A stretch of 64,000 bases of DNA. Source: Ideonella sp. WA131b (GTDB lineage Bacteria > Pseudomonadota > Gammaproteobacteria > Burkholderiales > Burkholderiaceae_C). A program made the position numbers and the translations under genes. Below, one piece after another: positions 1-8,756 of the stretch (its first letter is position 1; each line of letters starts with the position of its first letter). The stretch covers positions 858,431-922,430 of the forward strand of contig JAGTJW010000002.1 in the NCBI GenBank assembly GCA_023657425.1. The letters are read 5' to 3'. The notes under the pieces are model-generated. The model was not told the DNA's origin, ran no database searches, and saw nothing but the letters and a program-made list of their open reading frames with translations.

Positions 1-1
1 G

Positions 2-697
2 CCCGGCCATGCCACGGCCACGGGGGTGCAGACGCCGGTGGGCGCGGTGAGCGCCGCGCCGCTGGGCAACGCCGCGGTGCTGCCCATCAGCTGGATGTAC
101 GTGCGCATGATGGGCGCCGAGGGCCTGACCCACGCCACCGAGACGGCCATCCTCTCGGCCAACTACGTGGCCGCGCGCCTGGCCGACCACTACGAGATCC
201 ACTTCAGCGGCGGCGTGCCCGGCCTCAAGGGCGGCGGCGTGGCGCACGAGTGCATCCTGGATGTGCGCCCGCTGGCCAAGACCACGGGCGTGGGCGCCGA
301 AGACGTGGCCAAGCGGCTCATCGACTACGGCTTCCACGCACCGACGCTGAGCTTTCCGGTGGCCGGCACGCTGATGGTGGAGCCCACCGAGAGCGAGCCG
401 CTGGCCGAGCTGGACCGCTTCTGCGACGCCATGATCGCCATCCGCGGCGAGATCGCGAAGGTCGAGCAGGGTATCTGGCCGCAGGACGACAACCCGCTGA
501 AGCAGGCGCCGCACACGGCCGCCAGCCTCATCAGCGGCGCGTGGGCACGCCCCTATTCACGCGAAGTGGCCGCCTACCCGGTGCCGGGCCTGAAGCGGCA
601 GAAGTACTGGGCGCCCGTGGGCCGTGTCGACAACGTGCACGGCGACCGCAACCTGTTCTGCAGCTGCGTGCCGATGAGCGAGTACGGCGAGGCCTGA
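2..697 (+). CDS. gcvP: Glycine dehydrogenase (decarboxylating), P protein, C-terminal part
   Basis: This is the last 231 codons of the PLP-dependent P protein of the glycine cleavage system, which decarboxylates glycine and passes the aminomethyl group to the H protein. The reading frame is open from the first bases of the window, so the start and about three quarters of the usual ~960-residue protein lie upstream. The visible part has the family's C-terminal landmarks: [12 protein letters not shown]-like residues and [11 protein letters not shown] near its start, [18 protein letters not shown], and the terminal [15 protein letters not shown]. The catalytic lysine lies upstream of the window. 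The gene ends normally and converges on the solute-binding protein gene that follows. Confidence 0.95.
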   Translation, partial: PGHATATGVQTPVGAVSAAPLGNAAVLPISWMYVRMMGAEGLTHATETAILSANYVAARLADHYEIHFSGGVPGLKGGGVAHECILDVRPLAKTTGVGAEDVAKRLIDYGFHAPTLSFPVAGTLMVEPTESEPLAELDRFCDAMIAIRGEIAKVEQGIWPQDDNPLKQAPHTAASLISGAWARPYSREVAAYPVPGLKRQKYWAPVGRVDNVHGDRNLFCSCVPMSEYGEA

Positions 698-795
698 ACG
701 GCCGGTGCCCCGGTGAAGGGCCACCGGCTCGCATGATCTGCCCAAGGCGAGGCGCGCGGACTGAGCCATGCCCAGCCCGCGCGCGCGGGCTGCCG

Positions 796-1797
796 TCAGG
801 AATCAGCGGTGAAGCCGATGGTCTTGACCAGCGGGCCCCAGCGATCGGTGTCGCGCTTGAGCAAGGCAGCCAGCTCCGCAGGGGATGATGGCGCAGGCAC
901 CAGCCCCATCTGACCCAGGCCGGCGATCACATCGGGCATCGCCAGCGCGGCGCGGACGGCCGCGTTGAGCCGGTTGACGATGTCCATCGGGGTCTTGCCC
1001 GGGACAAAAATGCCGAACCACTCATCCAGCACCAGGTCGCGGAAACCCTGTTCTGCAAACGTGGGCACGTTGGGCGTGAAGCGGCTGCGTGAGTTGCCCG
1101 ATGTGGCCAGGATGCGCACCTTGCCGGTGGCCAGGTGGGGCAGGAACTCGCCCACCGGCCCGCACACCGAAGGCAACTGGCCGCCCAGCATGTCCAGGAT
1201 GGCGGGCTGTGTGCCGCGGTAGGGGATGTGACGCAGCGGCACGCCACCCGCGCGGCCATAGAGTTCGCCCAGGAAGTGCGGGCCGGAGCCTGCCGCCGGC
1301 GAACCAAAGGCCTGCCCAGCAGGATTGGCCTTCGCCCAGGCGACAAACTCGGCCGGGGTCCTCACCGACTCGGGCACGGCGGGGCCCACGGCGATGGCGA
1401 AGTCGAACTGCACCGCTTGCGACACGGGCTGGAAGTCAGCCACCGGGTCATAGGGCAGCTTCTTGTAGGTGTGCGGGTAGATGCCCAGCATCGACATCGG
1501 GGTGACGATCAGGGTGCTGCCATCGGCCGGCGCGGTCTTCAGGGCCGTGAGCGCGATCTGACCACCTGCTCCGGTGCGGTTTTCCACCTGCACGGACCTT
1601 GCATACGGGCCTTGAAGCTTCTCGCCAATACGTCTGGCCGTCACATCCGCGGTGCCGCCGGGCGCGAAGCCGGCGTAGATGACCGCGCGTTCCAGCGGCG
1701 CAGCGGCCTGCGCCTGCGCATAGGCGCGGCCAGACAGAAGGGCCGAAACAGGCGCGGCAGCAGCCAGGCCCAGCAGGTGACGACGGTGTTTGAGCAT
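796..1797 (-). CDS. Bug/TctC-family tripartite tricarboxylate transporter solute-binding protein
   Basis: A 333-residue periplasmic binding protein of the Bug (TctC) family, which captures small carboxylates or similar solutes for tripartite tricarboxylate transporters. Residues 1-28 form a signal peptide: a basic start (MLKHRRHLL), a hydrophobic alanine/leucine core and a likely cleavage site after AYA. The mature part has the family pattern YAGFAPGGTADVTARRI near the N terminus and the central HIPYRGTQPAILDMLGGQ. No TctA or TctB membrane subunit is adjacent, which is usual for the many orphan Bug proteins of Burkholderiales. The ligand cannot be read from the sequence. Confidence 0.9.
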   Translation of the reverse strand: MLKHRRHLLGLAAAAPVSALLSGRAYAQAQAAAPLERAVIYAGFAPGGTADVTARRIGEKLQGPYARSVQVENRTGAGGQIALTALKTAPADGSTLIVTPMSMLGIYPHTYKKLPYDPVADFQPVSQAVQFDFAIAVGPAVPESVRTPAEFVAWAKANPAGQAFGSPAAGSGPHFLGELYGRAGGVPLRHIPYRGTQPAILDMLGGQLPSVCGPVGEFLPHLATGKVRILATSGNSRSRFTPNVPTFAEQGFRDLVLDEWFGIFVPGKTPMDIVNRLNAAVRAALAMPDVIAGLGQMGLVPAPSSPAELAALLKRDTDRWGPLVKTIGFTADS

Positions 1798-3802
1798 GCG
1801 AGTCTCCGTTGGAAAGTGGTGTTGTGGGGTGCGGGTGGCGGTTGCAGTCTATGCCCATGGCCCGCCTGAGTTTGTCTAACGTTGGCCAGTGACTAGCCAG
1901 CAGTCAAGGCGACGCTGCACACCGCCACTTCAGTCAAACGCCGCTCACCATACAGCGCTTGGACAGCAGTGTCGCGATACGCCCCGGCGCCCATACGGCC
2001 AATGGGACGAATCGAACTCTAGGAGCGTGGGCGGCGCTTGGCGGCAGGGAACTGACCGCCTCCAGGAGCCTTACTTCAAGTGCTCGGCGAGAAACCTCTC
2101 CATGCGCCGGGCAAAGTCGGCTCTGGTTTCTGGCAGCCGCCAGGAGTGGCCCTCGTCGGGGTAGACCACCCACAGCGGGTCACGCCCGGCCTTTTGCAGA
2201 GCGTCGCGCAGGCGTTTGCCATGGGCCAGGGGCACACGCTGATCGGCTTGGCCAAAGGCCAGCAGCAAGGGGGCGAGGATCCGGTCTGCCTGGGCCACGG
2301 GCGACACACTGGTCAGCATGTCCGCATCGGCCCTGGGGTCACCGACCATCTGCGGCAACAAGTAGCGACGACCCGACCTGCTGATGTCGTCGCTGATCCA
2401 CCAAGACCCTTCAAGGTAGAGAAAGGGATCGGTCACAGCCACCCAGGCGACACCGCAGCGGTACAGCTCCGGGTGGCGTACCAGACCCATCAGCGTGGAG
2501 TAGCCGCCATAGCTGGCGCCAGCGATGCACACCCGCTTGTCGGCCAAGCCCTGCGCCTGGGCCCAGAGCACGGCATCGGCCACGTCGTCCTGCATGGCGC
2601 GGCCCCACTGCTTCCACCCGGCTTCGAAGTGCGCCTGACCGTAGCCCTGGCTGCCTCTGAATTCCGGACTGATGACCAGATAGCCGCGCGAGGCCAGGAA
2701 CTGCTCGGTTTCGCTCCACTTCCAGTGGCCCCCGCGAACCCAGGGCCCGCCGTGCACCAACACCACAGCCGGGCCCGGGCGCCCCGCTTGGCGGCCGATG
2801 GGCACGGTCAACCACACGGGCAGATCACGCCCATCACGCGCCTTGATGCGCTGAAGGTCGACGGAGGCCATCAGCCGCGGGTCGATGCCTGCATTGACCT
2901 GGGCCACGCCGAGCCACCGCTGGTCGGCCGCCGTGTAGACCCAGAGCTGCCCAGGGTGCCGGTCGGAGAACTGGTGCACCAGCGCCACCATGTTCGGTTC
3001 ACCACAGCGCCGGCAGCTGATGCGGTTGACAGTGCCCGACAAGCGCTCGTCCACCAGCGCCTGGAAGGCCTTCATCTTCGGGTCGAACCACACCGTCTGC
3101 TCTGCGTCGGTCACGACGCGCACGCCGGCCGCAGAACCACCTCGCCTGGTGAGGAGAACCGTGCCGCTGTAGTCGAAACCGGGCGTGGATATCCAGGCGG
3201 CCTGTGCGGGCTCGTGGCGATCGAAGTCGTACTGGACCAGCTCGCCATAGCCCTCCGGACCCCGGCGCTGCGTCACGTACAGGTTGCCGGCGTCGTCCAC
3301 ATGGTGGGGGCTGAAGGGAGCACGCAACGAGTCCGCCTGGTTCAGCAATTGCCATGCCGTCTGGCCAGGGCCACGCCAATGAATCAATTGCTGTCCTTGC
3401 CGCCGCGCGACGGCAACGCGGGCCTCACCGGCACTGTCAAAGAGCCAGCCCACGGTGCCGCGCGGCGCATCCAGGTCCATCAGGCGCGTTCTGCCGTTGC
3501 GGGTGTTCAGCCGCAGTGGCAACACCTCGCTGATGTCGTTGTGGACGTCGAAGATCAACCTCCCGACAAGGACCTCGTCGGCTTCAATGCCAGACTCGGG
3601 CAGCGGCACCTTCAGCAGCACGTGGTTGTAGGGCAAGACGTCGCGCGTGATGCGTCCTTCCACCACGATCGGCTCCGAACCGCGCGCCACCAGCTGGCGC
3701 AGGTTCTTGCCGTCGGCATCGACGCCATACAGACCGGGCGCCGAGCGGCGGTCTTCGCCGCTGCCAGACTCCAGATCGGCCACGCTGAAGATCAGGCGGT
3801 TG

Positions 3803-3820
3803 CACTACTGTCCGGTTAAA
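3803..3820 (+). repeat. Left terminal inverted repeat of the IS4-family element
   Basis: CACTACTGTCCGGTTAAA, identical to the reverse complement of 5113-5130. It directly abuts the 9-bp target duplication at 3794-3802. Confidence 0.95.
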
Positions 3821-3947
3821 TGACTTGCACCGAGCCTGAGATCAAGCATTGGTGCGGGCTGTAGGCCGATTTTGTTTGGTGCCGATTTGAACTTCGTTTC
3901 TGTAAAACCGCGTACTTTCCCGGGCTTGACTGCCTCTGGGGAAGCGC

Positions 3948-5117
3948 GTGCATATCGGCAAGACCTTGTTTGCTCAGGTCATGGAGTTCGTTCCATGGAC
4001 CAGCTTCGCGCGCATCGTGCAGCGCCATGGAGGCAACGCGGGCGTGCGCACGCTGTCGTGCGCCGAGCAGTTCCGCGCCATGGCCTTCGCGCAATTGACT
4101 TGGCGCGAAAGCTTGCGCGACATCGAGGCCAGTCTGTCGGCGAATGCCGGCAAGCTGTATGCGATGGGCTTTCGTTCGGCGGTCAAGCGCTCCACGCTGG
4201 CCGACGCCAACGAATCGCGCGACTGGCGCATCTGGTCGGACTTGGCCGCCTTGTTGATCCGGCGTGCACGCACGCTGTATGCGAACGATTCGCTCGGCGT
4301 CGATCTGGACAACACGGTGTATGCGCTGGACTCCAGCACCATCGATCTGTGCCTGAATTTGTTCGACTGGGCGCCGTTTCGCTCGACCAAGGCCGCCATC
4401 AAGCTGCACACGCTGCTGGACCTGCGCGGCGCGATTCCCGCGTTCATCCACATCAGCGACGGCAAGCTGCACGACGTGAACGTGCTGGACATGCTGGCCT
4501 TCGAGCCTGGCGCGTTCTACGTGATGGATCGCGGCTATGTCGACTTCGCACGGTTGTATGCGTTGCATCAGGCCGGCGCCTTCTTCGTCACGCGCGCCAA
4601 GTCGCCGATGGACGCCAGGCGTGTCTACTCGGCTGCGACCGATCGCAGCACCGGCATCATCAGCGACCAGCAGGTCATGCTCAACGGCCACTACTCGGCC
4701 AAAAAGTATCCCGAGCACCTGCGGCGTGTTCGATTCAAGGACCCCGAGACGGGCAAGACGCTGATCTTCCTGACCAACAACACGGCCTTGCCGGCGCTGA
4801 CGATTGCCTCGTTGTACAAGAGTCGCTGGCAGGTCGAGTTGTTCTTCAAATGGATCAAGCAGCATCTGCGCATCAAGAAGTTTCTCGGCAACAGCGAGAA
4901 CGCGGTGAAGACGCAGGTGTGGTGCGCCGTGGCCACCTACGTGCTCATCGCCATCGTCAAGAAGGAGCTTCAACTCGATGCCTCGCTCTACACATGTCTA
5001 CAGATCTTGTCGGTGTCGGTCTTCGAGAAAACCGAGGTTTCATGCGCCTTGCAGGCCGATGCGTCCCAGACCGACATGCCCGACGCCGCTAACCAATTGA
5101 ATTTGTTCGACTTTTAA
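3948..5117 (+). CDS. IS4-family DDE transposase
   Basis: A 389-residue transposase with an N-terminal DUF4372-type domain (about residues 1-75) and a DDE transposase domain. The catalytic acids are visible: D128 in YALDSSTIDL, D194 in YVMDRGYVDF, and E297 in the family signature Y290-R293-E297-K304 (spacing Y-2-R-3-E-6-K) within YKSRWQVELFFKWIKQ. The start is a GTG preceded by GGGGAAG; the next in-frame methionine (residue 12) would cut into the conserved N terminus (IGKTLFAQ). No frameshift or stop interrupts it, so the enzyme looks functional. It is the only gene of the element. Confidence 0.95.
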   Translation: MHIGKTLFAQVMEFVPWTSFARIVQRHGGNAGVRTLSCAEQFRAMAFAQLTWRESLRDIEASLSANAGKLYAMGFRSAVKRSTLADANESRDWRIWSDLAALLIRRARTLYANDSLGVDLDNTVYALDSSTIDLCLNLFDWAPFRSTKAAIKLHTLLDLRGAIPAFIHISDGKLHDVNVLDMLAFEPGAFYVMDRGYVDFARLYALHQAGAFFVTRAKSPMDARRVYSAATDRSTGIISDQQVMLNGHYSAKKYPEHLRRVRFKDPETGKTLIFLTNNTALPALTIASLYKSRWQVELFFKWIKQHLRIKKFLGNSENAVKTQVWCAVATYVLIAIVKKELQLDASLYTCLQILSVSVFEKTEVSCALQADASQTDMPDAANQLNLFDF

Positions 5118-5130
5118 CCGGACAGTAGTG
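5113..5130 (-). repeat. Right terminal inverted repeat of the IS4-family element
   Basis: Perfect 18-bp mate of 3803-3820. The transposase stop codon TAA (5115-5117) lies inside this repeat, so the gene extends right into the element's end. The second copy of the 9-bp target duplication follows at 5131-5139. Confidence 0.95.
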
Positions 5131-5602
5131 AGGCGGTTGTTGTTGACCCAACTGAACTCCACCACATCGACGTCGATGAAGTGGGCCACTCGGACCGCCT
5201 TGCCGCCAGGCGCCAGTTCGACGACCGCCAACGCCACTCGCTTGACGCCTGCCGCCGTGGTGAGCGCCAGTTGAGTTCCCGAAGGTGACAACTGCGCATC
5301 AAGCACGTCCCGGTTCTTGAAGAAGGCCTCGGCGGGCAAGTTCGCGGCGGCTGCTGCTGCAACTGTAGCAGGCGAACGGTCCAACACCGGCGTTTGGGCC
5401 CAAGCTGCCGAGCAAAGCAGACCCAAAAACACACCGAGGCCGTTGCGCAAGCGAAGACGTCTCGTCATTGTCGTTAGCCCCTTACTCGTTGGCCGCTGTG
5501 TTGTTGGCCCCTTTTTCGGCCGCGTGCTAGCGGAGATTGTGCCCAACACGCCAAAGCCGCACACCGGCCTCGCAGAGCCGCCGCGCGGCCCCTGTGCCGT
5601 GT

Positions 5603-6769
5603 TCAGTCCATGAATGGCGTCAGGTCGATCGCCGAGCGGCCCTGGAACACCCGCTCGGCCAGAGCCTCGCCCAAGGCGGCGGAGTGCTTGAAGCCGTGGC
5701 CTGAACAGGCCGACACCCACATCAGGCCGGGAACCGTCTCGCCGATGCGGAAGCGCCCATCTGCTGCCATGGTGTACAGGCAGGCCGAGCCGCGCAGCGC
5801 CTGGCTGCTCAGACCGGTCAGGCGCGGTCGCACGAGGCGCTCGACCAGCGCCGCCGTCTCTGCTGCGGACACGTCTCGCGCCACGGTCTCGGGCGTGGTG
5901 TCGTGCTCGAACTGCTCGGTGCCCACCTTCACGCCGCCCGAGCCGTCGACAAGTGGCATGCCGTAGAAGGTGTCTTCGTAGCGCTCGCCGCGCGTCACGA
6001 TGAAGGTGGGGCAACGGGCGGCTTCGAAGTCGGCCTCGCAGCCGGGTTCGGGTTTCAGCCAATGCAGCACCTGCCGCAGCACGCGCAGCTCGCGCGCCCA
6101 AGGGAGCCCGTGCGCCGCGGCCAGACCTGGCAGCCAGGCGCCCGCCGTCACCAGCACCTGGGCCGCGTGGTGGGTGCCACGCGCCGCGGTCACGCGCCAG
6201 ACGCCGCCTTCGCGCACGACGGCCTGCACCGGCTCGTCGGTGAGCAGTTGCGCGCCCGCACGCCGCGCCATCGCCAGTTGTGCGGCGATGCAGCGCTCGG
6301 GGTAGACCACACCCCCACCCGGCTCGAAGCAGCCGGCCTCGGCATCGTCGATGTGGAACTGCGGCCAGCGTCGGCGCAGCTCGGCCGCGGTGAGCGCCTC
6401 GTGCGGCACGTCGAAGGCCTGCGCGACGGCACGGGTGCGGGCCACGAAGGCGGTGTCGGAGCCGGCCGGGCCGATCACCAGCACGCCTGTGCGCGTCATC
6501 AGCGGACCTTCGAACGGCAGCGTCGGGTCGGCAGCCCGTGCGGCTTCGAGCTCGCGCCAGATCGCGTGCGAGCGCCGTACCAGCGGCGCGTAGGCCTCGC
6601 CCTCGCCCACCGCCTCTCGGGTGACGCGGGTCAGGCCGTGGCTGGAGCCGCGGTCGTGCGGCGGCGCGAAGCGATCGATGCCCAGCACGTGGGCGCCCCG
6701 CCGCGCCAGCTGCCACGCGGCGGCGCTGCCCATAGCGCCCAGGCCCACCACAATCACGTCCACCTGCAT
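5603..6769 (-). CDS. FAD-dependent oxidoreductase, sarcosine oxidase / N-methyl-tryptophan oxidase type
   Basis: A 388-residue flavoprotein of the DAO family, monomeric sarcosine oxidase (SoxA/SolA) branch, which oxidises N-methyl amino acids and releases formaldehyde and peroxide. The dinucleotide-binding motif VIVVGLGAMGSAAAWQLARRG opens the protein, followed by the branch-typical DRFAPPHDRGSSHG. Near the C terminus SACSGHGFKHSAALGEALAE includes a conserved flavin-contact region. The ATG at 6769 puts the Rossmann motif right at the N terminus, as in the family. It is divergent from sdaA across only 27 bp. Its exact substrate (sarcosine, N-methyltryptophan, pipecolate or other) cannot be fixed from sequence. 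Confidence 0.88.
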   Translation of the reverse strand: MQVDVIVVGLGAMGSAAAWQLARRGAHVLGIDRFAPPHDRGSSHGLTRVTREAVGEGEAYAPLVRRSHAIWRELEAARAADPTLPFEGPLMTRTGVLVIGPAGSDTAFVARTRAVAQAFDVPHEALTAAELRRRWPQFHIDDAEAGCFEPGGGVVYPERCIAAQLAMARRAGAQLLTDEPVQAVVREGGVWRVTAARGTHHAAQVLVTAGAWLPGLAAAHGLPWARELRVLRQVLHWLKPEPGCEADFEAARCPTFIVTRGERYEDTFYGMPLVDGSGGVKVGTEQFEHDTTPETVARDVSAAETAALVERLVRPRLTGLSSQALRGSACLYTMAADGRFRIGETVPGLMWVSACSGHGFKHSAALGEALAERVFQGRSAIDLTPFMD

Positions 6770-6796
6770 AGCGCATTCCTGACTGGAGACTGAGTC

Positions 6797-8188
6797 ATGG
6801 CCGTGAGTGTCTTCGACCTCTTCAAGATCGGCATCGGACCGAGCAGCAGCCACACCGTGGGGCCGATGCGCGCGGCGCGCCTGTTCGTCCGCCACCTGCA
6901 GCACTCGGGCCTGCTGGCCACGGCGGCGCGCGTGCGCGTGCAGCTCTATGGCAGCTTGGGCCTCACCGGCCGCGGCCATGGCAGCGACAAGGCCGTGCTG
7001 CTGGGACTGGAGGGCCACGAGCCCGACACGGTGGAGGTCGATGCCGTGCCGGCGATGCTGCAGGCCATCCGCACGCAGGCGCAGCTGCGGCTGGGCGGCA
7101 CACACCCCGTGACCTTTGCCGAAAAGGACGACCTGCGCTTCCACCGCCGCGAGACGCTGCCCTTCCACGCCAACGGCATGCGCTTCGAGGCCCTCGATGC
7201 CGGCGGGGCCATGCTTGCCGACAAGGTGTACTACTCGGTCGGCGGCGGCTTCGTGATCAGCGAGGAGGTGGCGGTCGACGGCGTGCGGCAGAAGGTGATT
7301 GCGCCCGAAGCTACGGTGCTGCCGCTGCCCTTTCGCAGCGGGGCCGAGCTGCTGCAGCGCTGCGCCGAGACCGGCGAGGGCATCGCCGCGGTGATGCGCG
7401 CGAACGAGCGCCACTGGCGCAACGACGCCGAGATCGACGCCGGCCTGGACCGCATATGGGCCGTGATGCAAGCCTGCGTGCAGCGCGGCATCGCCACCGA
7501 GGGCGTGCTGCCAGGCGGCTTCCAGGTGCGGCGGCGAGCAGCCAAGCTGCACCAGGATCTCACCGCCCACCCCGAGGCCGCGCTGACCGACCCGCTGCAG
7601 GTGCTCGACTGGGTCAATCTCTACGCCCTGGCCGTGAACGAGGAGAACGCCGCCGGAGGCCGCGTCGTCACGGCCCCCACCAACGGCGCCGCGGGCATCG
7701 TGCCGGCCGTGCTGCACTACTACACGCGTTTCGTGCGCGGCTCATCGGCGGAAGGCGTGCGCGACTTCCTGCTGACCGCCGCCGCCATCGGCATCCTCTA
7801 CAAGGAAAACGCCAGCATCAGTGGCGCCGAGGTCGGCTGCCAGGGTGAGGTCGGCGTGGCCTGCAGCATGGCCGCCGGCGCGCTGTGCGCGGTGCTTGGC
7901 GGCACGCCCGAGCAGGTGGAGAACGCGGCCGAGATCGGCATGGAGCACCACCTCGGCCTCACCTGCGATCCGGTGGGCGGCCTCGTGCAGATTCCCTGCA
8001 TCGAGCGCAATGCCATCGCCTCGGTGAAGGCGATCAACGCCGCGCGCATGGCTCTGCGCGGCGACGGCACCCACCACGTGAGCCTCGACCAGGTGATCAA
8101 GACCATGCGCGAGACCGGCGCCGACATGCTCACCAAGTACAAGGAGACGGCGCGAGGCGGCCTGGCGGTCAACATTGTGGAGTGCTGA
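6797..8188 (+). CDS. sdaA: L-serine ammonia-lyase (L-serine dehydratase), iron-sulfur type
   Basis: A 463-residue single-chain L-serine deaminase that converts serine to pyruvate and ammonia using a [4Fe-4S] cluster rather than PLP. The N-terminal beta domain starts [21 protein letters not shown], the family signature. The C-terminal alpha domain carries the candidate cluster cysteines in [16 protein letters not shown] and IPCIERN, and the glycine-rich [10 protein letters not shown]. Length matches one-piece proteobacterial enzymes. With gcvP and the N-methyl amino-acid oxidase close by, the region is rich in glycine/serine breakdown genes. It starts 27 bp from the divergent oxidase gene, so its promoter must be compact or overlap that gene. 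Confidence 0.95.
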   Translation: MAVSVFDLFKIGIGPSSSHTVGPMRAARLFVRHLQHSGLLATAARVRVQLYGSLGLTGRGHGSDKAVLLGLEGHEPDTVEVDAVPAMLQAIRTQAQLRLGGTHPVTFAEKDDLRFHRRETLPFHANGMRFEALDAGGAMLADKVYYSVGGGFVISEEVAVDGVRQKVIAPEATVLPLPFRSGAELLQRCAETGEGIAAVMRANERHWRNDAEIDAGLDRIWAVMQACVQRGIATEGVLPGGFQVRRRAAKLHQDLTAHPEAALTDPLQVLDWVNLYALAVNEENAAGGRVVTAPTNGAAGIVPAVLHYYTRFVRGSSAEGVRDFLLTAAAIGILYKENASISGAEVGCQGEVGVACSMAAGALCAVLGGTPEQVENAAEIGMEHHLGLTCDPVGGLVQIPCIERNAIASVKAINAARMALRGDGTHHVSLDQVIKTMRETGADMLTKYKETARGGLAVNIVEC

Positions 8189-8197
8189 GGGGGCCGC

Positions 8198-8702
8198 GCG
8201 CCGGACGAGCGCACGCGCCAGAACACGGCGATGGTGGACGAGTCGCGCTCCAGCGCCATCGCCCTGGTCGACCGCGCCGCCGCGCTGGCGCAGGCCGTCA
8301 GCTTGATCAAGCTGCGCCAGGTCAGCGCCGACGAGGCGCGGGCGCTCGTGGGGGGGGGGCGCTCGCGCTCATCCCAGAACGTGGGCGCCCGGGCGCAGCC
8401 GAAGAGCTGCACAGCAGCAAGGCCGGGCTCGTCGACCGCGACCTCTGCATCTTCTTCATCGATCGCCAGGGCCGCTATGTGCTGCACGGCGTCAAGCCAG
8501 CCATGGAAGGCCGGCGCGTGGACGACGTACCCGGCGTCGACGGCGACCGCTTCGTGCGCGACGCCTTCGCGGGCGCAGCAGCCGGTGGCGCCTGGATCGA
8601 CTGCGTCATCGTCAACCCGGTCAACGCTCAGGTGCAGGCCAAGGCCTCGTGGGTGCAGGCCCTGGACGACGGGCTCGTCGTGGGCGGCGGCATCTACCGG
8701 GA
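8198..8702 (+). pseudogene. Remnant of a methyl-accepting chemotaxis protein with a C-terminal Cache-like domain
   Basis: Directly after sdaA one frame reads [14 protein letters not shown], matching the end of a chemoreceptor signalling domain (usually QQNAALVEES), and continues to a run of ten G at 8350-8359. Beyond the run the sense moves one frame over: EELHSSKAGLVDRDLCIFFIDRQG, then ASWVQALDDGLVVGGGIYR ending about 8702, a Cache-type sensor segment. The N-terminal sensor, membrane segments and most of the signalling domain are absent, and the frames disagree across the G tract. I read it as the decayed tail of a chemoreceptor gene, not a functional product. Confidence 0.75.
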
Positions 8703-8756
8703 CAATACGGCAGGCCCGCTGCGTGGCGGGACAGCCAACGGAGGGGTGCGGGCCGA

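Larger units (their letters stand above)
3803..5130 (+). mobile_element. IS4-family insertion sequence (ISPepr1-like), complete
   Basis: A complete 1328-bp element with perfect 18-bp terminal inverted repeats (CACTACTGTCCGGTTAAA at 3803-3820, its complement at 5113-5130) and one transposase gene. It is flanked by a perfect 9-bp direct duplication, AGGCGGTTG at 3794-3802 and 5131-5139, showing a simple transposition event. It lies in the opposite orientation to the peptidase gene it splits. Its base composition is visibly lower in GC than the surrounding genes. Intact ends, intact transposase and an unmutated target duplication suggest a recent insertion and a possibly still mobile copy. Confidence 0.96.
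2071..5468 (-). pseudogene. S9 family prolyl oligopeptidase-like peptidase, split by an insertion sequence
   Basis: One gene in two pieces. The N-terminal piece (5468 down to 5131) starts MTRRLRLRNGLG, has a signal peptide ending AAWAQ and runs into a beta-propeller-like region (VEFSWVNNNRL). The C-terminal piece (3802 down to 2071) resumes IFSVADLESGSG and carries the alpha/beta-hydrolase domain: GASYGGYS with the nucleophile serine at about residue 540 of the rebuilt protein, and DEGHSW holding the catalytic histidine. Removing the 1328-bp IS and one 9-bp target copy restores a single open frame of 686 residues, so nothing else is broken. Signal peptide and family suggest a periplasmic dipeptidyl or oligopeptidyl peptidase. 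The 1713-bp C-terminal frame has a GTG codon but lacks the signal peptide and the first part of the propeller. Confidence 0.93.

Noticed and set aside
1798-2070. 273-bp gap between the binding protein and peptidase genes
   Set aside because: No gene, RNA, clear promoter pair or repeat could be supported there.
8350-8359. G10 tract as a phase-variation switch
   Set aside because: The gene lacks its N-terminal sensor, membrane segments and most of its signalling domain, so switching frame would not restore a working protein.
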